Assembly (NCBI RefSeq): GCF_009649075.1
Contig: NZ_CP045737.1
Location: 1,426,001-1,490,000 of the forward strand
From: Aeromicrobium yanjiei
GTDB lineage: Bacteria; Actinomycetota; Actinomycetes; Propionibacteriales; Nocardioidaceae
Direction: 5' to 3'
Length of the DNA: 64,000 nucleotides
Shown: positions 57,161-64,000 of the stretch, in pieces
How positions within the stretch are numbered: the stretch's first letter is position 1
How the letters are laid out: every line of letters starts with the position of its first letter
The notes under the pieces: generated by a model
The model's database searches: none
What the model saw: the letters and a program-made list of their open reading frames with translations, nothing else
What the model was told of the DNA's origin: nothing
Position numbers and translations under genes: made by a program

Positions 57161-60100
57161 TCAGCGGGGGAGGACGTGGGTGAACTCGGCGTCGGGGTTG
57201 CCGAAGCGGTGGTTGGTGATCGAGATGGCCTGCTCCTGCAGGAACGGCAGCGCCTCGACCCGTCCGGACGCCGTGACCGTGCCGGAGTGGATCGCGACGT
57301 CGGGGTCACCCTCGACGGCCACGGCCAGCGCGAGCGGGTCGCCGCCGATGAGACGTACGCGCGACGGTCGGCTCGCGGCGGCCCTCGCCAGCCACTGCTC
57401 CTGCGTCTCGATCCGTGCCTGCGGGACGAGCCCGTCCGGCAGCGGTGTCCCCGAGCTGACCTCGACCGGGGCTCCTGTGCGGGCCGCGACGAGCAGGACG
57501 CGGACCAGGTCGGCGAGGAGGCCGTCGAACCGGATCGTCACCGGCACCGGGACGTAGCGGAACACGTTGCGCTCCACCCCGAGCCCGGAGACGTCCTCGG
57601 CGACGCCGAACCCACCGGTCCAGGCGAGCTGGTCGGACGCCGCCGCGGCCTCGAGCTCGGCCACCTGCGCCGCGGTCAGTCCCGTGGCAGCTGCCTCGAG
57701 CACCGCGACCACCTCGGGTGCCAGGTCCGGCTCCGCCGCGGTGGATCGCAGCGGGCGAGGGCTCCACGTGCCCAGGTGGGTCAGGTAGTTGGGCCCGCCG
57801 GCCTTGGCCGTGGTGCCGACCGACGACCGCTTCCACCCACCGAACGGCTGGCGCTGCACGATCGCGCCGGTGATGCCGCGGTTGACGTAGAGGTTGCCGG
57901 CCTGGACGCTGTCGATCCACGCGTTGACCTCGTCGGCGTCGAGGGAGTGGATGCCGGCAGTGAGGCCGTAGTCCGTCGTGTTCTGCCACTGGATCGCCTC
58001 GTCGAGCGTCCGGGCGTGCATGATCCCGAGGATCGGCCCGAAGTACTCGGTCCGGTGGAACTCGCTGCCGGGACGTACGCCCGTGCGGACGCCGGGGGAC
58101 CAGACCCGCTCGTCGTCGCCCACCTGGCGGGGCTCGACGAGCCACGACTCGCCCTCGCCGAGCCGGGTGAGACCGTCCGCGAGCTTGCCCTGCGGAGGCT
58201 CGATGACCGGTCCCATGGTCACCTGCGGGTCCTGGGGGTGACCGATCTTGAGCGACTGCACGGCGTCGACGAGCTGACGCTCGAACCGCTCGGACTGCGC
58301 GACCGAGCCGACCAGGATCGCGAGGCTCGCGGCAGAGCACTTCTGCCCGGCGTGACCGAATGCGCTCTTGACGAGGTCGGCGACCGCGAGGTCGATGTCG
58401 GCGCTGGGGGTGATGACGATCGCGTTCTTGCCGCTGGTCTCGGCGAGCAACGGCAGATCGGGTCGCCACGAGCGGAACAGCTGGGCGGTCTCCCACCCGC
58501 CGGTGAGGATGACGCGGTCGACCTGCGGGTGGGCGATGAGCGACCTGCTCACCGGCCCCTCCTCGACCGTGACGAAGCGCAGCACCTCGCGCGGCACCCC
58601 GGCCTGCCACAGGGACTCGACCATGACTGCCGCACAGTGCTGGGTCTGCGGCGCCGGCTTGATGACGACACCGCTGCCGACCGCGAGCGCGGCCAGGACC
58701 GACCCGGCCGGGATCGCGACGGGGAAGTTCCACGGGGGAGTGACGACCGTGAGCGTGTCGGGCACGAACTCGGCGCCGTCCACCTCGTCGAGCCGGCGCG
58801 CGGCCTCCGCGTAGTAGTTGGCGAAGTCGATCGCCTCGCTGACCTCGACGTCGGCCTCCGCGACGGTCTTGCCCGCCTCGGCCGCCATGACGGAGATCAG
58901 GTCGCTCCGGCGGTCGGCGAGGGCAGCGGCCGCTTGGTGCAGCACCTGCGCGCGGACGTCGGTGCCGCGTGCCTCCCATGCCTTCGCAGCCTTGCGCGTG
59001 TCGAGCACCAGGGCCTCGAGATCGTCCTCACCGTCGAGCGTGCTGGTGCGGACGGTCTCGTCGCCCAGCTCGGTGTCGCTCGAGCGTTCCAGCGCCAGCC
59101 GGGCCCACGCCCGGTTGGCGGCGGTGGACGGGTCGGTGTCGGGTGTGTTGGCGAAGCGGTCGGCGACCGGGGCCGGGCTCTCGTTCGAGCGGTCCTGCAC
59201 GCGGTGCGGCCCGGGCACGGACTCGTCGAGGGCCTCGACGGACTCCAGGAACCGCCGGGTCTCCCGCTCCAGCAGGTCGGCGCTGGTCGACAGCTCGAAC
59301 GCCGCCGACATGAAGTTGTCGCTGCTCGCGTTCTCCTCTAGGCGTCGCACGAGGTAGGAGATCGCGACGTCGAACTCGGCGGGGTGGACGACGGGCGTGT
59401 AGAGCAGCAGCTGGCCGATGTCGGCGCGCACCGCGTCAGCCGGCCCGCTGTCCATCCCCAGCAGCATCTCGAAGTCGACGCCGTCGCGGACGCCGCGATC
59501 GCCCGCGAGCAGCCACGCGTACGCGATGTCGAACAGGTTCTGGCCTGCGACGCCGATGCGTACGGCCTCGGTGCGCTCGGGGGTGAGGGCCCAGTGCAGG
59601 ACGCGCTTGTAGTTGGTGTCGGTCTCGCGCTTGGAGTGCCAGGTCGCGAGTGGCCAGCCGTGAACGGTCGCGTCGACGCGCTCCATCGCGAGGTTGGCGC
59701 CCTTGACGACGCGGACCTTGATCGCCGCACCGCCGTCGGCCCGTCGCCGGGCCGCCCAGGCCTGCAGCTCCTGCATCGCGCCGAGCGCATCGGGCAGGTA
59801 CGCCTGCAGGACGATGCCCGCCTCGAGCGCCGGGAAGCGCTCGAGGATGCGGGTGAAGACCGCGACGGTCAGGTCGAGGTCCTTGTACTCCTCCATGTCG
59901 AGGTTGATGAACGTCGGCTCGCCCGCGGCCGCGCGCTCGTAGAGCGGCATCAGCTGCTCCACGACGCGGGCGACGGACTCGTCGAAGGCCCACATCGACA
60001 GCTGGCTGGCGACCGAGGACACCTTGATCGAGACGTAGTCGACGTCCTCACGCTCGAGCAGCGCGAGGGTGCCGTCGCGGCGCCGCGCTGCCTCCCCGTC

Positions 60101-60550
60101 ACCGAGCACCGCCTCGCCCAGGAGGTTGAGGTTGAGCCGGTCACCGCCCGCGCGGAGCTTGCGGATCGCTCGGCCGAGCTGCTGGGGGCGGGCGTCCACC
60201 ACGAGGTGGCCGACCATGCTGCGCAGCGTCCTGCGGGCGACGGAGACGACCAGCCCGGGCAGGACGAGGGAGGTCACCCCGCCGAGCTTGAGCAGCAGCC
60301 TCTGGCTCACCGGCAGGAACGCCGGGGTGCTTCGCGCGAGCGTCCGCAGGTTGCGCGCCGCGACCCGGTGGTCGTCCGGGCGGACGACGCGGTCGACGAA
60401 GCCGATCGTGAACTCCAGCCCCTGGGGGTCCTTGAGGAGCTGGGCGAGGCGTGCGGCGGCGGCGTCCGGGCGGCGGGCGTGCGAGCGGTTCGGGTCGATC
60501 CAGGCGTGGACCAGCTCGACGCTGCGCTCGGCGAGAGTGAGGTGGGTCAT
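57161..60550 (-). CDS. putA: Bifunctional proline dehydrogenase / P5C dehydrogenase (PutA type)
   Basis: A 1129-residue enzyme that oxidises proline to glutamate in two steps. The FAD-dependent ProDH barrel (about 30-420) shows VSIKVSSVASQLS, FINLDMEEYKDLDL, VLQAYLPDAL and VRVVKGANLAMERV. The aldehyde dehydrogenase domain (about 470-960) has VVTPPWNFPVAIPAGSVLAA, the Glu in LAETSGKNAIV and the nucleophile in FGHAGQKCSAASLA. The N-terminal DNA-binding domain of E. coli PutA is absent, so it is not a self-repressor. About 170 further residues follow. The start is the ATG with GGAGAG 5 nt upstream and TAAGGT before that; a longer frame begins at 60589. Confidence 0.95.
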   Translation of the reverse strand: MTHLTLAERSVELVHAWIDPNRSHARRPDAAAARLAQLLKDPQGLEFTIGFVDRVVRPDDHRVAARNLRTLARSTPAFLPVSQRLLLKLGGVTSLVLPGLVVSVARRTLRSMVGHLVVDARPQQLGRAIRKLRAGGDRLNLNLLGEAVLGDGEAARRRDGTLALLEREDVDYVSIKVSSVASQLSMWAFDESVARVVEQLMPLYERAAAGEPTFINLDMEEYKDLDLTVAVFTRILERFPALEAGIVLQAYLPDALGAMQELQAWAARRRADGGAAIKVRVVKGANLAMERVDATVHGWPLATWHSKRETDTNYKRVLHWALTPERTEAVRIGVAGQNLFDIAYAWLLAGDRGVRDGVDFEMLLGMDSGPADAVRADIGQLLLYTPVVHPAEFDVAISYLVRRLEENASSDNFMSAAFELSTSADLLERETRRFLESVEALDESVPGPHRVQDRSNESPAPVADRFANTPDTDPSTAANRAWARLALERSSDTELGDETVRTSTLDGEDDLEALVLDTRKAAKAWEARGTDVRAQVLHQAAAALADRRSDLISVMAAEAGKTVAEADVEVSEAIDFANYYAEAARRLDEVDGAEFVPDTLTVVTPPWNFPVAIPAGSVLAALAVGSGVVIKPAPQTQHCAAVMVESLWQAGVPREVLRFVTVEEGPVSRSLIAHPQVDRVILTGGWETAQLFRSWRPDLPLLAETSGKNAIVITPSADIDLAVADLVKSAFGHAGQKCSAASLAILVGSVAQSERFERQLVDAVQSLKIGHPQDPQVTMGPVIEPPQGKLADGLTRLGEGESWLVEPRQVGDDERVWSPGVRTGVRPGSEFHRTEYFGPILGIMHARTLDEAIQWQNTTDYGLTAGIHSLDADEVNAWIDSVQAGNLYVNRGITGAIVQRQPFGGWKRSSVGTTAKAGGPNYLTHLGTWSPRPLRSTAAEPDLAPEVVAVLEAAATGLTAAQVAELEAAAASDQLAWTGGFGVAEDVSGLGVERNVFRYVPVPVTIRFDGLLADLVRVLLVAARTGAPVEVSSGTPLPDGLVPQARIETQEQWLARAAASRPSRVRLIGGDPLALAVAVEGDPDVAIHSGTVTASGRVEALPFLQEQAISITNHRFGNPDAEFTHVLPR

Positions 60551-60595
60551 ATTGCTCTCCACCTTAGTGACCCGGTGGGCCGATTTCACCCGCCG

Positions 60596-61771
60596 TCAGG
60601 GCTGCGTCGACGTCCGGATGGACCACGCGACGACCGCGCCGGCCACGCCCGCGGCGAGGGGGACCAGGAAGCCGGCCGAGGCACCCTGCCCGTCGATCAC
60701 CGCGCCGGCGACCGCGGCCCCCGGCGCGACCCCCACCGACATGCCGGTCGTCGACCAGGTCAGCGCCTCGGTGAGCCGGGTGTGTGGCACCTCGCGCTCG
60801 ATCAGGTTGACCATCGCGATGAGTGTCGGCGAGATCATGAACCCGCCGAGGAACACGCCGATCGCGACCGCGGGGATGCTCGTGACGAAGTACAGCGGGG
60901 CGAACAGCGCACCCAGCACGAGGATCGCGCGGCGCAGCCGGACCAGCGGTCGCGCGGGCTGGGGGAGCGCGCCTACCGCGACGCCCGCGAGCAGGCTCCC
61001 GGCCGCCCACACCGCCAGCACGAAGCCTGCAGCACCAGGCCGGCCCTGCTCGTCGGTGAACGCCGCGATGATCACCTCGGCCGAGCCGAACACGATCCCG
61101 AGGGCGCCGGAGACCAGCACGATGGGCCCGAGGAAGGCCCAGTTCAGGGCCGGCCCGACGTGGGTGTCGCGAGGCGTCGCGGGTGGCTGGGTCGACCGCT
61201 GCAGGGCCAGGGCCCAGCTGCCGATCAGCGCGGCGGCGGCGGCGCAGATCAGGCCTGTCACGTCGGGTGCCTGCAGCGTCAGGAACGTCACGAGCACGGG
61301 CCCGACGATGAACACGACCTCGTCGGCTATCGCCTCGATCGAGAACGCGGTGTTGAGCTGGGTGCGGTCGGTGATGACGTGGTTCCAGCGGGCGCGGACC
61401 ATGCTGCCGGTCTGTGGCGTGGCGAGGCCCGCCAGCACCGCGCACGCATGCGGCCACGGCGTGGACCAGTCCTGGTCGACCGCGTAGAGGAACGCGCCGA
61501 TCCCCGTCGCGTACAGGCCGCCCACGACCCACAGCACCGTGGCCTGCCCGACCCGGTCCGCGAGGCGCCCCTGCAGCGGGCCGAACGCGGCCGCCGCGAG
61601 GACGTACGCCGCGGACATGATGCCGGCGTCCTTGTACGACCCACCGCGCTCGTGGACGAGCAGCACGATGCCGAGCCCCGCCATCGACAGCGGGAGCCGC
61701 GACCACAGGGCCGTGAACGAGAACAGGGCAGCACCCGGTCGCGACAGAACGTCGCGGTACGTCGTCAGCAT
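60596..61771 (-). CDS. MFS transporter
   Basis: A 391-residue, 12-helix major facilitator protein. SYKDAGIMSAAYVLAAAAFG and GRLADRVGQATVL carry the loop 2-3 signature (G-xLaDRxG). PHTRLTEALTWSTTGMSVGV near helix 10-11 is typical of actinobacterial YbfB/Bmr-like exporters. Substrate unknown. GGGAGG lies 4 nt before the chosen ATG; a GTG 7 codons upstream overlaps a TAGGGT promoter-like box and is less likely. The gene is downstream of, and divergent from, hemH (50 bp between starts) and ends 45 nt before putA starts, on the same strand, so read-through into putA is possible. Confidence 0.88.
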   Translation of the reverse strand: MLTTYRDVLSRPGAALFSFTALWSRLPLSMAGLGIVLLVHERGGSYKDAGIMSAAYVLAAAAFGPLQGRLADRVGQATVLWVVGGLYATGIGAFLYAVDQDWSTPWPHACAVLAGLATPQTGSMVRARWNHVITDRTQLNTAFSIEAIADEVVFIVGPVLVTFLTLQAPDVTGLICAAAAALIGSWALALQRSTQPPATPRDTHVGPALNWAFLGPIVLVSGALGIVFGSAEVIIAAFTDEQGRPGAAGFVLAVWAAGSLLAGVAVGALPQPARPLVRLRRAILVLGALFAPLYFVTSIPAVAIGVFLGGFMISPTLIAMVNLIEREVPHTRLTEALTWSTTGMSVGVAPGAAVAGAVIDGQGASAGFLVPLAAGVAGAVVAWSIRTSTQP

Positions 61772-61821
61772 CTCGCCTCCCAGCCCGAGCACCCTACCCA
61801 GTCCGGTGAGAGGATGAACGC

Positions 61822-62883
61822 ATGGATGTCCGACCCTTTGATGCGCTGCTGCTGGTGTCGTTCGGAGGGCCCGAGAAGCCCGACGACGTGGTGCCCTTCC
61901 TGGAGAACGTGACCGCGGGGCGAGGCATCCCCCGCGAACGCCTGGAGGAGGTCGGCCAGCACTACTTCCAGTTCGGCGGCAAGTCGCCGATCAACGCGCT
62001 CAACGTCGAGCTGCTGGAGGCGCTGCGCGCCGACTTCGCCGAGCACGGCATCGACCTGCCGATCTACTGGGGCAACCGCAACTGGGACCCCTACCTGCGC
62101 GACGCGGCCGAGCAGATGGCGGCCGACGGCGTCAAGCGCGCCGCGTGCTTCGTCACCAGCGCGTACTCGTCGTACTCCGGGTGCCGGCAGTACCGCGAGA
62201 ACCTGTACGACGCGGTGAGCGGTCTCGAGATCGGCCTGAGCCGCCTGCGCCACTACTTCAACCACCCCGGCTTCGTCGGGCCGTTCACCGAGGCGACCCG
62301 GGCCTCGCTCGAGGCGGCGCCCACAGGCACGCACGTCGTGTTCGTGACCCACTCGATCCCCACCTCCATGAACGAGGCCAGCGGCGGGCCGGGACAGCGG
62401 ATGTACGAGCGCCAGCACGAGAGCGTCGCGGCCCAGGTCGCGGAGGGCGCAGGTGCCGAGAACTGGTCGCTGGTCTACTGCTCGCGATCGGGATCGCCCC
62501 ACGTGCCGTGGCTCGAGCCCGACGTCAACGACCACCTCGAGGAGCTCCACGCGAACGGCGTCGAGTCCGTCGTCGTGGTGCCGATCGGCTTCATCTCCGA
62601 CCACATGGAGGTCATCTACGACCTCGACACCGAGGCCAGGGCGACGGCCGAGCGGCTCGGCCTGCAGTACGACCGGGTCGACACCCCCGGCGCGCACCCG
62701 GAGTTCGTCGCGATGGTCCGCGACCTGCTGGTCGAGCGTGCCGCGGTCGAGCGGGGCGAGACCGTCGAGCGCAAGGCGTGCGGCGAGCTCCCGGCCTCGC
62801 ACGACGTCTGCCCGGCCGACTGCTGCCTGAACCCGCGGGCCTCGCTGCCCACGATCGGCGGCGTGGGGGACGTGACGGCATGA
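61822..62883 (+). CDS. hemH: Ferrochelatase (coproporphyrin ferrochelatase type)
   Basis: A 353-residue iron chelatase of haem synthesis; in actinobacteria the substrate is usually coproporphyrin [21 protein letters not shown] at the start, [10 protein letters not shown] with the catalytic His177, [18 protein letters not shown] and [14 protein letters not shown] with Glu263. A Cys-rich tail (Cys320, Cys330, Cys334, Cys335) resembles the [2Fe-2S]-binding end of actinobacterial ferrochelatases; the internal fourth ligand could be Cys121 or Cys220 and I could not assign it. AGAGGA lies 7 nt before the ATG. The stop overlaps the next start (ATGA). Confidence 0.95.
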   Translation: MDVRPFDALLLVSFGGPEKPDDVVPFLENVTAGRGIPRERLEEVGQHYFQFGGKSPINALNVELLEALRADFAEHGIDLPIYWGNRNWDPYLRDAAEQMAADGVKRAACFVTSAYSSYSGCRQYRENLYDAVSGLEIGLSRLRHYFNHPGFVGPFTEATRASLEAAPTGTHVVFVTHSIPTSMNEASGGPGQRMYERQHESVAAQVAEGAGAENWSLVYCSRSGSPHVPWLEPDVNDHLEELHANGVESVVVVPIGFISDHMEVIYDLDTEARATAERLGLQYDRVDTPGAHPEFVAMVRDLLVERAAVERGETVERKACGELPASHDVCPADCCLNPRASLPTIGGVGDVTA

Positions 62884-63671
62884 GCCAGGCGCTGTTCGAC
62901 GTCGCGCGCCGAGTGGGACTGGAGGCCGCGGACTTCGTCCGTCGCAGTCGTCCCGAAGGACGCGTCGACGTCGCGGCGACCAAGAGCAGCGACACCGATG
63001 TCGTCACCGAGATCGACCAGGCGTGCGAGCGGCTGATCCGCGAGCGCATCCTGGCGGCCCGACCGGACGACGGCTTCGTCGGCGAGGAGGGCGACGACCT
63101 GGCCGGCTCGTCGGGCGTCGACTGGGTCGTGGACCCGATCGACGGCACGGTCAACTTCGTCCACGGCATCCCCGCGTACGCGGTGTCGATCGCCGCCCGC
63201 CGCGACGGGGTCGTCGTCGCGGGCCACGTGGTCAACATCGCCTCCGGCGAGGAGCACGGTGCCGTACGCGGCGAGGGTGCCTGGCGCCACGACGGCGACG
63301 AGCGACGCCCGTTGGTCGCGACGCAGGGAGTGCCCCCGGCGCGCGGTCTGGTCGCCACCGGCTTCCACTACGTCCCGGAGATCCGCGCCAAGCAGGCCGC
63401 CGCGATGGGGGCGTTCCTCCCGCAGGTCGCGGACATCCGCCGCACCGGGTCCGCCGCTCTCAACCTGTGCGCCCTCGCCGAGGGCCACTACGACGCGTAC
63501 TTCGAGCAGGGCCTGCACGTGTGGGACCACGCGGCGGCCGGGCTCGTGGCGGTCGAGTCGGGACTGGTCGTGACCGGTCTCGGCGGGGTGCCGGACGAGC
63601 GCATGGTGATGGCCGCCCATCCTGCGGTTGCAGAGGAATATTTCGATCTCGTCCGGTCTTGTGGGTTCTGA
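62880..63671 (+). CDS. Inositol monophosphatase family enzyme
   Basis: A 263-residue Mg-dependent phosphatase. Metal-site motifs: GFVGEEG (Glu69/Glu70), [14 protein letters not shown] (Asp85, Asp88) and the late [14 protein letters not shown]. These define the IMPase/FBPase/CysQ superfamily. Substrate could be inositol phosphate, histidinol phosphate or another sugar phosphate; a HisN-type role is possible because actinobacterial histidinol phosphatases belong here. It is coupled to hemH by a 4-bp overlap (ATGA), a pairing conserved near SepH and DUF4193 in Streptomyces by my recollection. Confidence 0.93.
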   Translation: MSQALFDVARRVGLEAADFVRRSRPEGRVDVAATKSSDTDVVTEIDQACERLIRERILAARPDDGFVGEEGDDLAGSSGVDWVVDPIDGTVNFVHGIPAYAVSIAARRDGVVVAGHVVNIASGEEHGAVRGEGAWRHDGDERRPLVATQGVPPARGLVATGFHYVPEIRAKQAAAMGAFLPQVADIRRTGSAALNLCALAEGHYDAYFEQGLHVWDHAAAGLVAVESGLVVTGLGGVPDERMVMAAHPAVAEEYFDLVRSCGF

Positions 63672-63690
63672 CAACGGAGGATTAGGAGCG

Positions 63691-63721
63691 GTGTGGAACA
63701 ATCACGCCGGTTGTTCCGCAC
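63691..63721. promoter_or_regulatory. Inverted repeat upstream of DUF4193 gene
   Basis: GTGTGGAACAA and TTGTTCCGCAC, 10 of 11 positions matching, separated by 9 nt, 14-44 nt before the DUF4193 ATG. It overlaps where the promoter should be, so it may be an operator; a short hairpin ending the upstream message is the alternative. Confidence 0.5.
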
Positions 63722-63734
63722 AAAGGGAGATTTG

Positions 63735-64000
63735 ATGGCTACCGACTACGACGCACCACGCAAGACCGAAGAAGAGCAGTCCGAGGACAGCATCGAAGAG
63801 CTCAAGGCGCGTCGGCACGAGAAGAACTCGGGCAAGGTCGACGAGGACGAGACCGAGGCGGCGGAGTCATTCGAGCTGCCCGGAGCAGACCTCTCCCACG
63901 AGGAGCTGGCGGTCCAGGTCGTGCCCAAGCAGGTGGACGAGTTCACCTGCTCGTCGTGCTTCCTGGTGCATCACCGCAGCCAACTCGCCTCGGAGAAGAA
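63735..64000 (+). CDS. DUF4193 family protein, C-terminus cut by window edge
   Basis: 88 codons are present. The protein starts MATDYDAPRKTEEEQSED, is highly acidic, and carries DEFTCSSCFLVHHRSQLA near the end, the CxxC-bearing core of DUF4193, an actinobacterial family of about 100 residues. A second Cys pair expected in the missing last 10-12 residues would complete a zinc site. AAAGGGAG sits 5 nt before the ATG. Function unknown; the family is nearly universal in actinobacteria, close to hemH and inositol-phosphatase-like genes. An inverted repeat lies just upstream. Confidence 0.9.
   Translation, partial: MATDYDAPRKTEEEQSEDSIEELKARRHEKNSGKVDEDETEAAESFELPGADLSHEELAVQVVPKQVDEFTCSSCFLVHHRSQLASEK

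Overview
The window is GC-rich actinobacterial chromosome packed with core genes; I see no insertion sequence, phage gene, tRNA, rRNA or CRISPR array. Gene content and order (polA near a branched-chain amino acid ABC transporter, rpsA-coaE, an HrdB-type sigma factor near parE/parC, then sepH, hemH, an inositol-phosphatase-like gene and DUF4193) point to a Propionibacteriales-like actinobacterium (Nocardioides/Aeromicrobium type). That placement is inferred from recalled synteny, not from a search.

Layout. 1-4157: livG-livM-livH (minus), a DUF554 membrane protein and a GNAT protein. 4195-6855: polA. 6941-23245: a cell-envelope island holding a flippase-like protein, two uncharacterised GT-C-like membrane proteins, DprE2, DprE1 and UbiA (the three-step route to decaprenyl-phospho-arabinose), a DUF2613 micro-protein, a GT4 glycosyltransferase, a methyltransferase, an AftD-like arabinofuranosyltransferase, an acyltransferase and a DUF3068 protein. 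23322-29331: M18 aminopeptidase, rpsA, an AMP-binding enzyme, a secreted SH3 protein and coaE. 29328-38105: a group-2 sigma factor, oligopeptidase B, DinB, DUF4192, a GCS2-type ligase and the principal sigma factor. 38314-50063: a secreted phospholipase-D-like protein, DUF7455, parE, an SGNH-acyltransferase, beta-carbonic anhydrase, a P55-like MFS pump, an LprG-like lipoprotein and parC. 50163-64000: a PatA-type acetyltransferase/acyl-CoA synthetase, DUF5998, a phosphodiesterase, tdk, sepH, a TRIC/UPF0126 protein, a PutA-type enzyme, an MFS protein, hemH, an inositol-phosphatase-like enzyme and the start of a DUF4193 gene.

How the parts connect. UbiA, DprE1 and DprE2 would make the arabinose donor. 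AftD and the GT-C proteins could use it outside the membrane, while the flippase, methyltransferase and acyltransferases would export or decorate the glycan. The LprG/P55 pair at 45-47.5 kb is, in mycobacteria, linked to lipid and lipoglycan export, which fits an arabinan-containing envelope polymer. No mycolic-acid genes are visible here.

Regulatory style and unexplained structure. About ten genes carry a TANNNT box ending exactly 6-7 nt before the start codon, the hallmark of leaderless actinobacterial transcripts. Several convergent gene pairs are separated by hairpins that run from one stop codon to the other. The most striking, at 56944-57160, has five GAGTC units at exactly 21-bp spacing facing five inverted units at the same spacing. 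A second duplicated palindrome lies at 30418-30527. No stretch longer than 300 bases lacks a gene.
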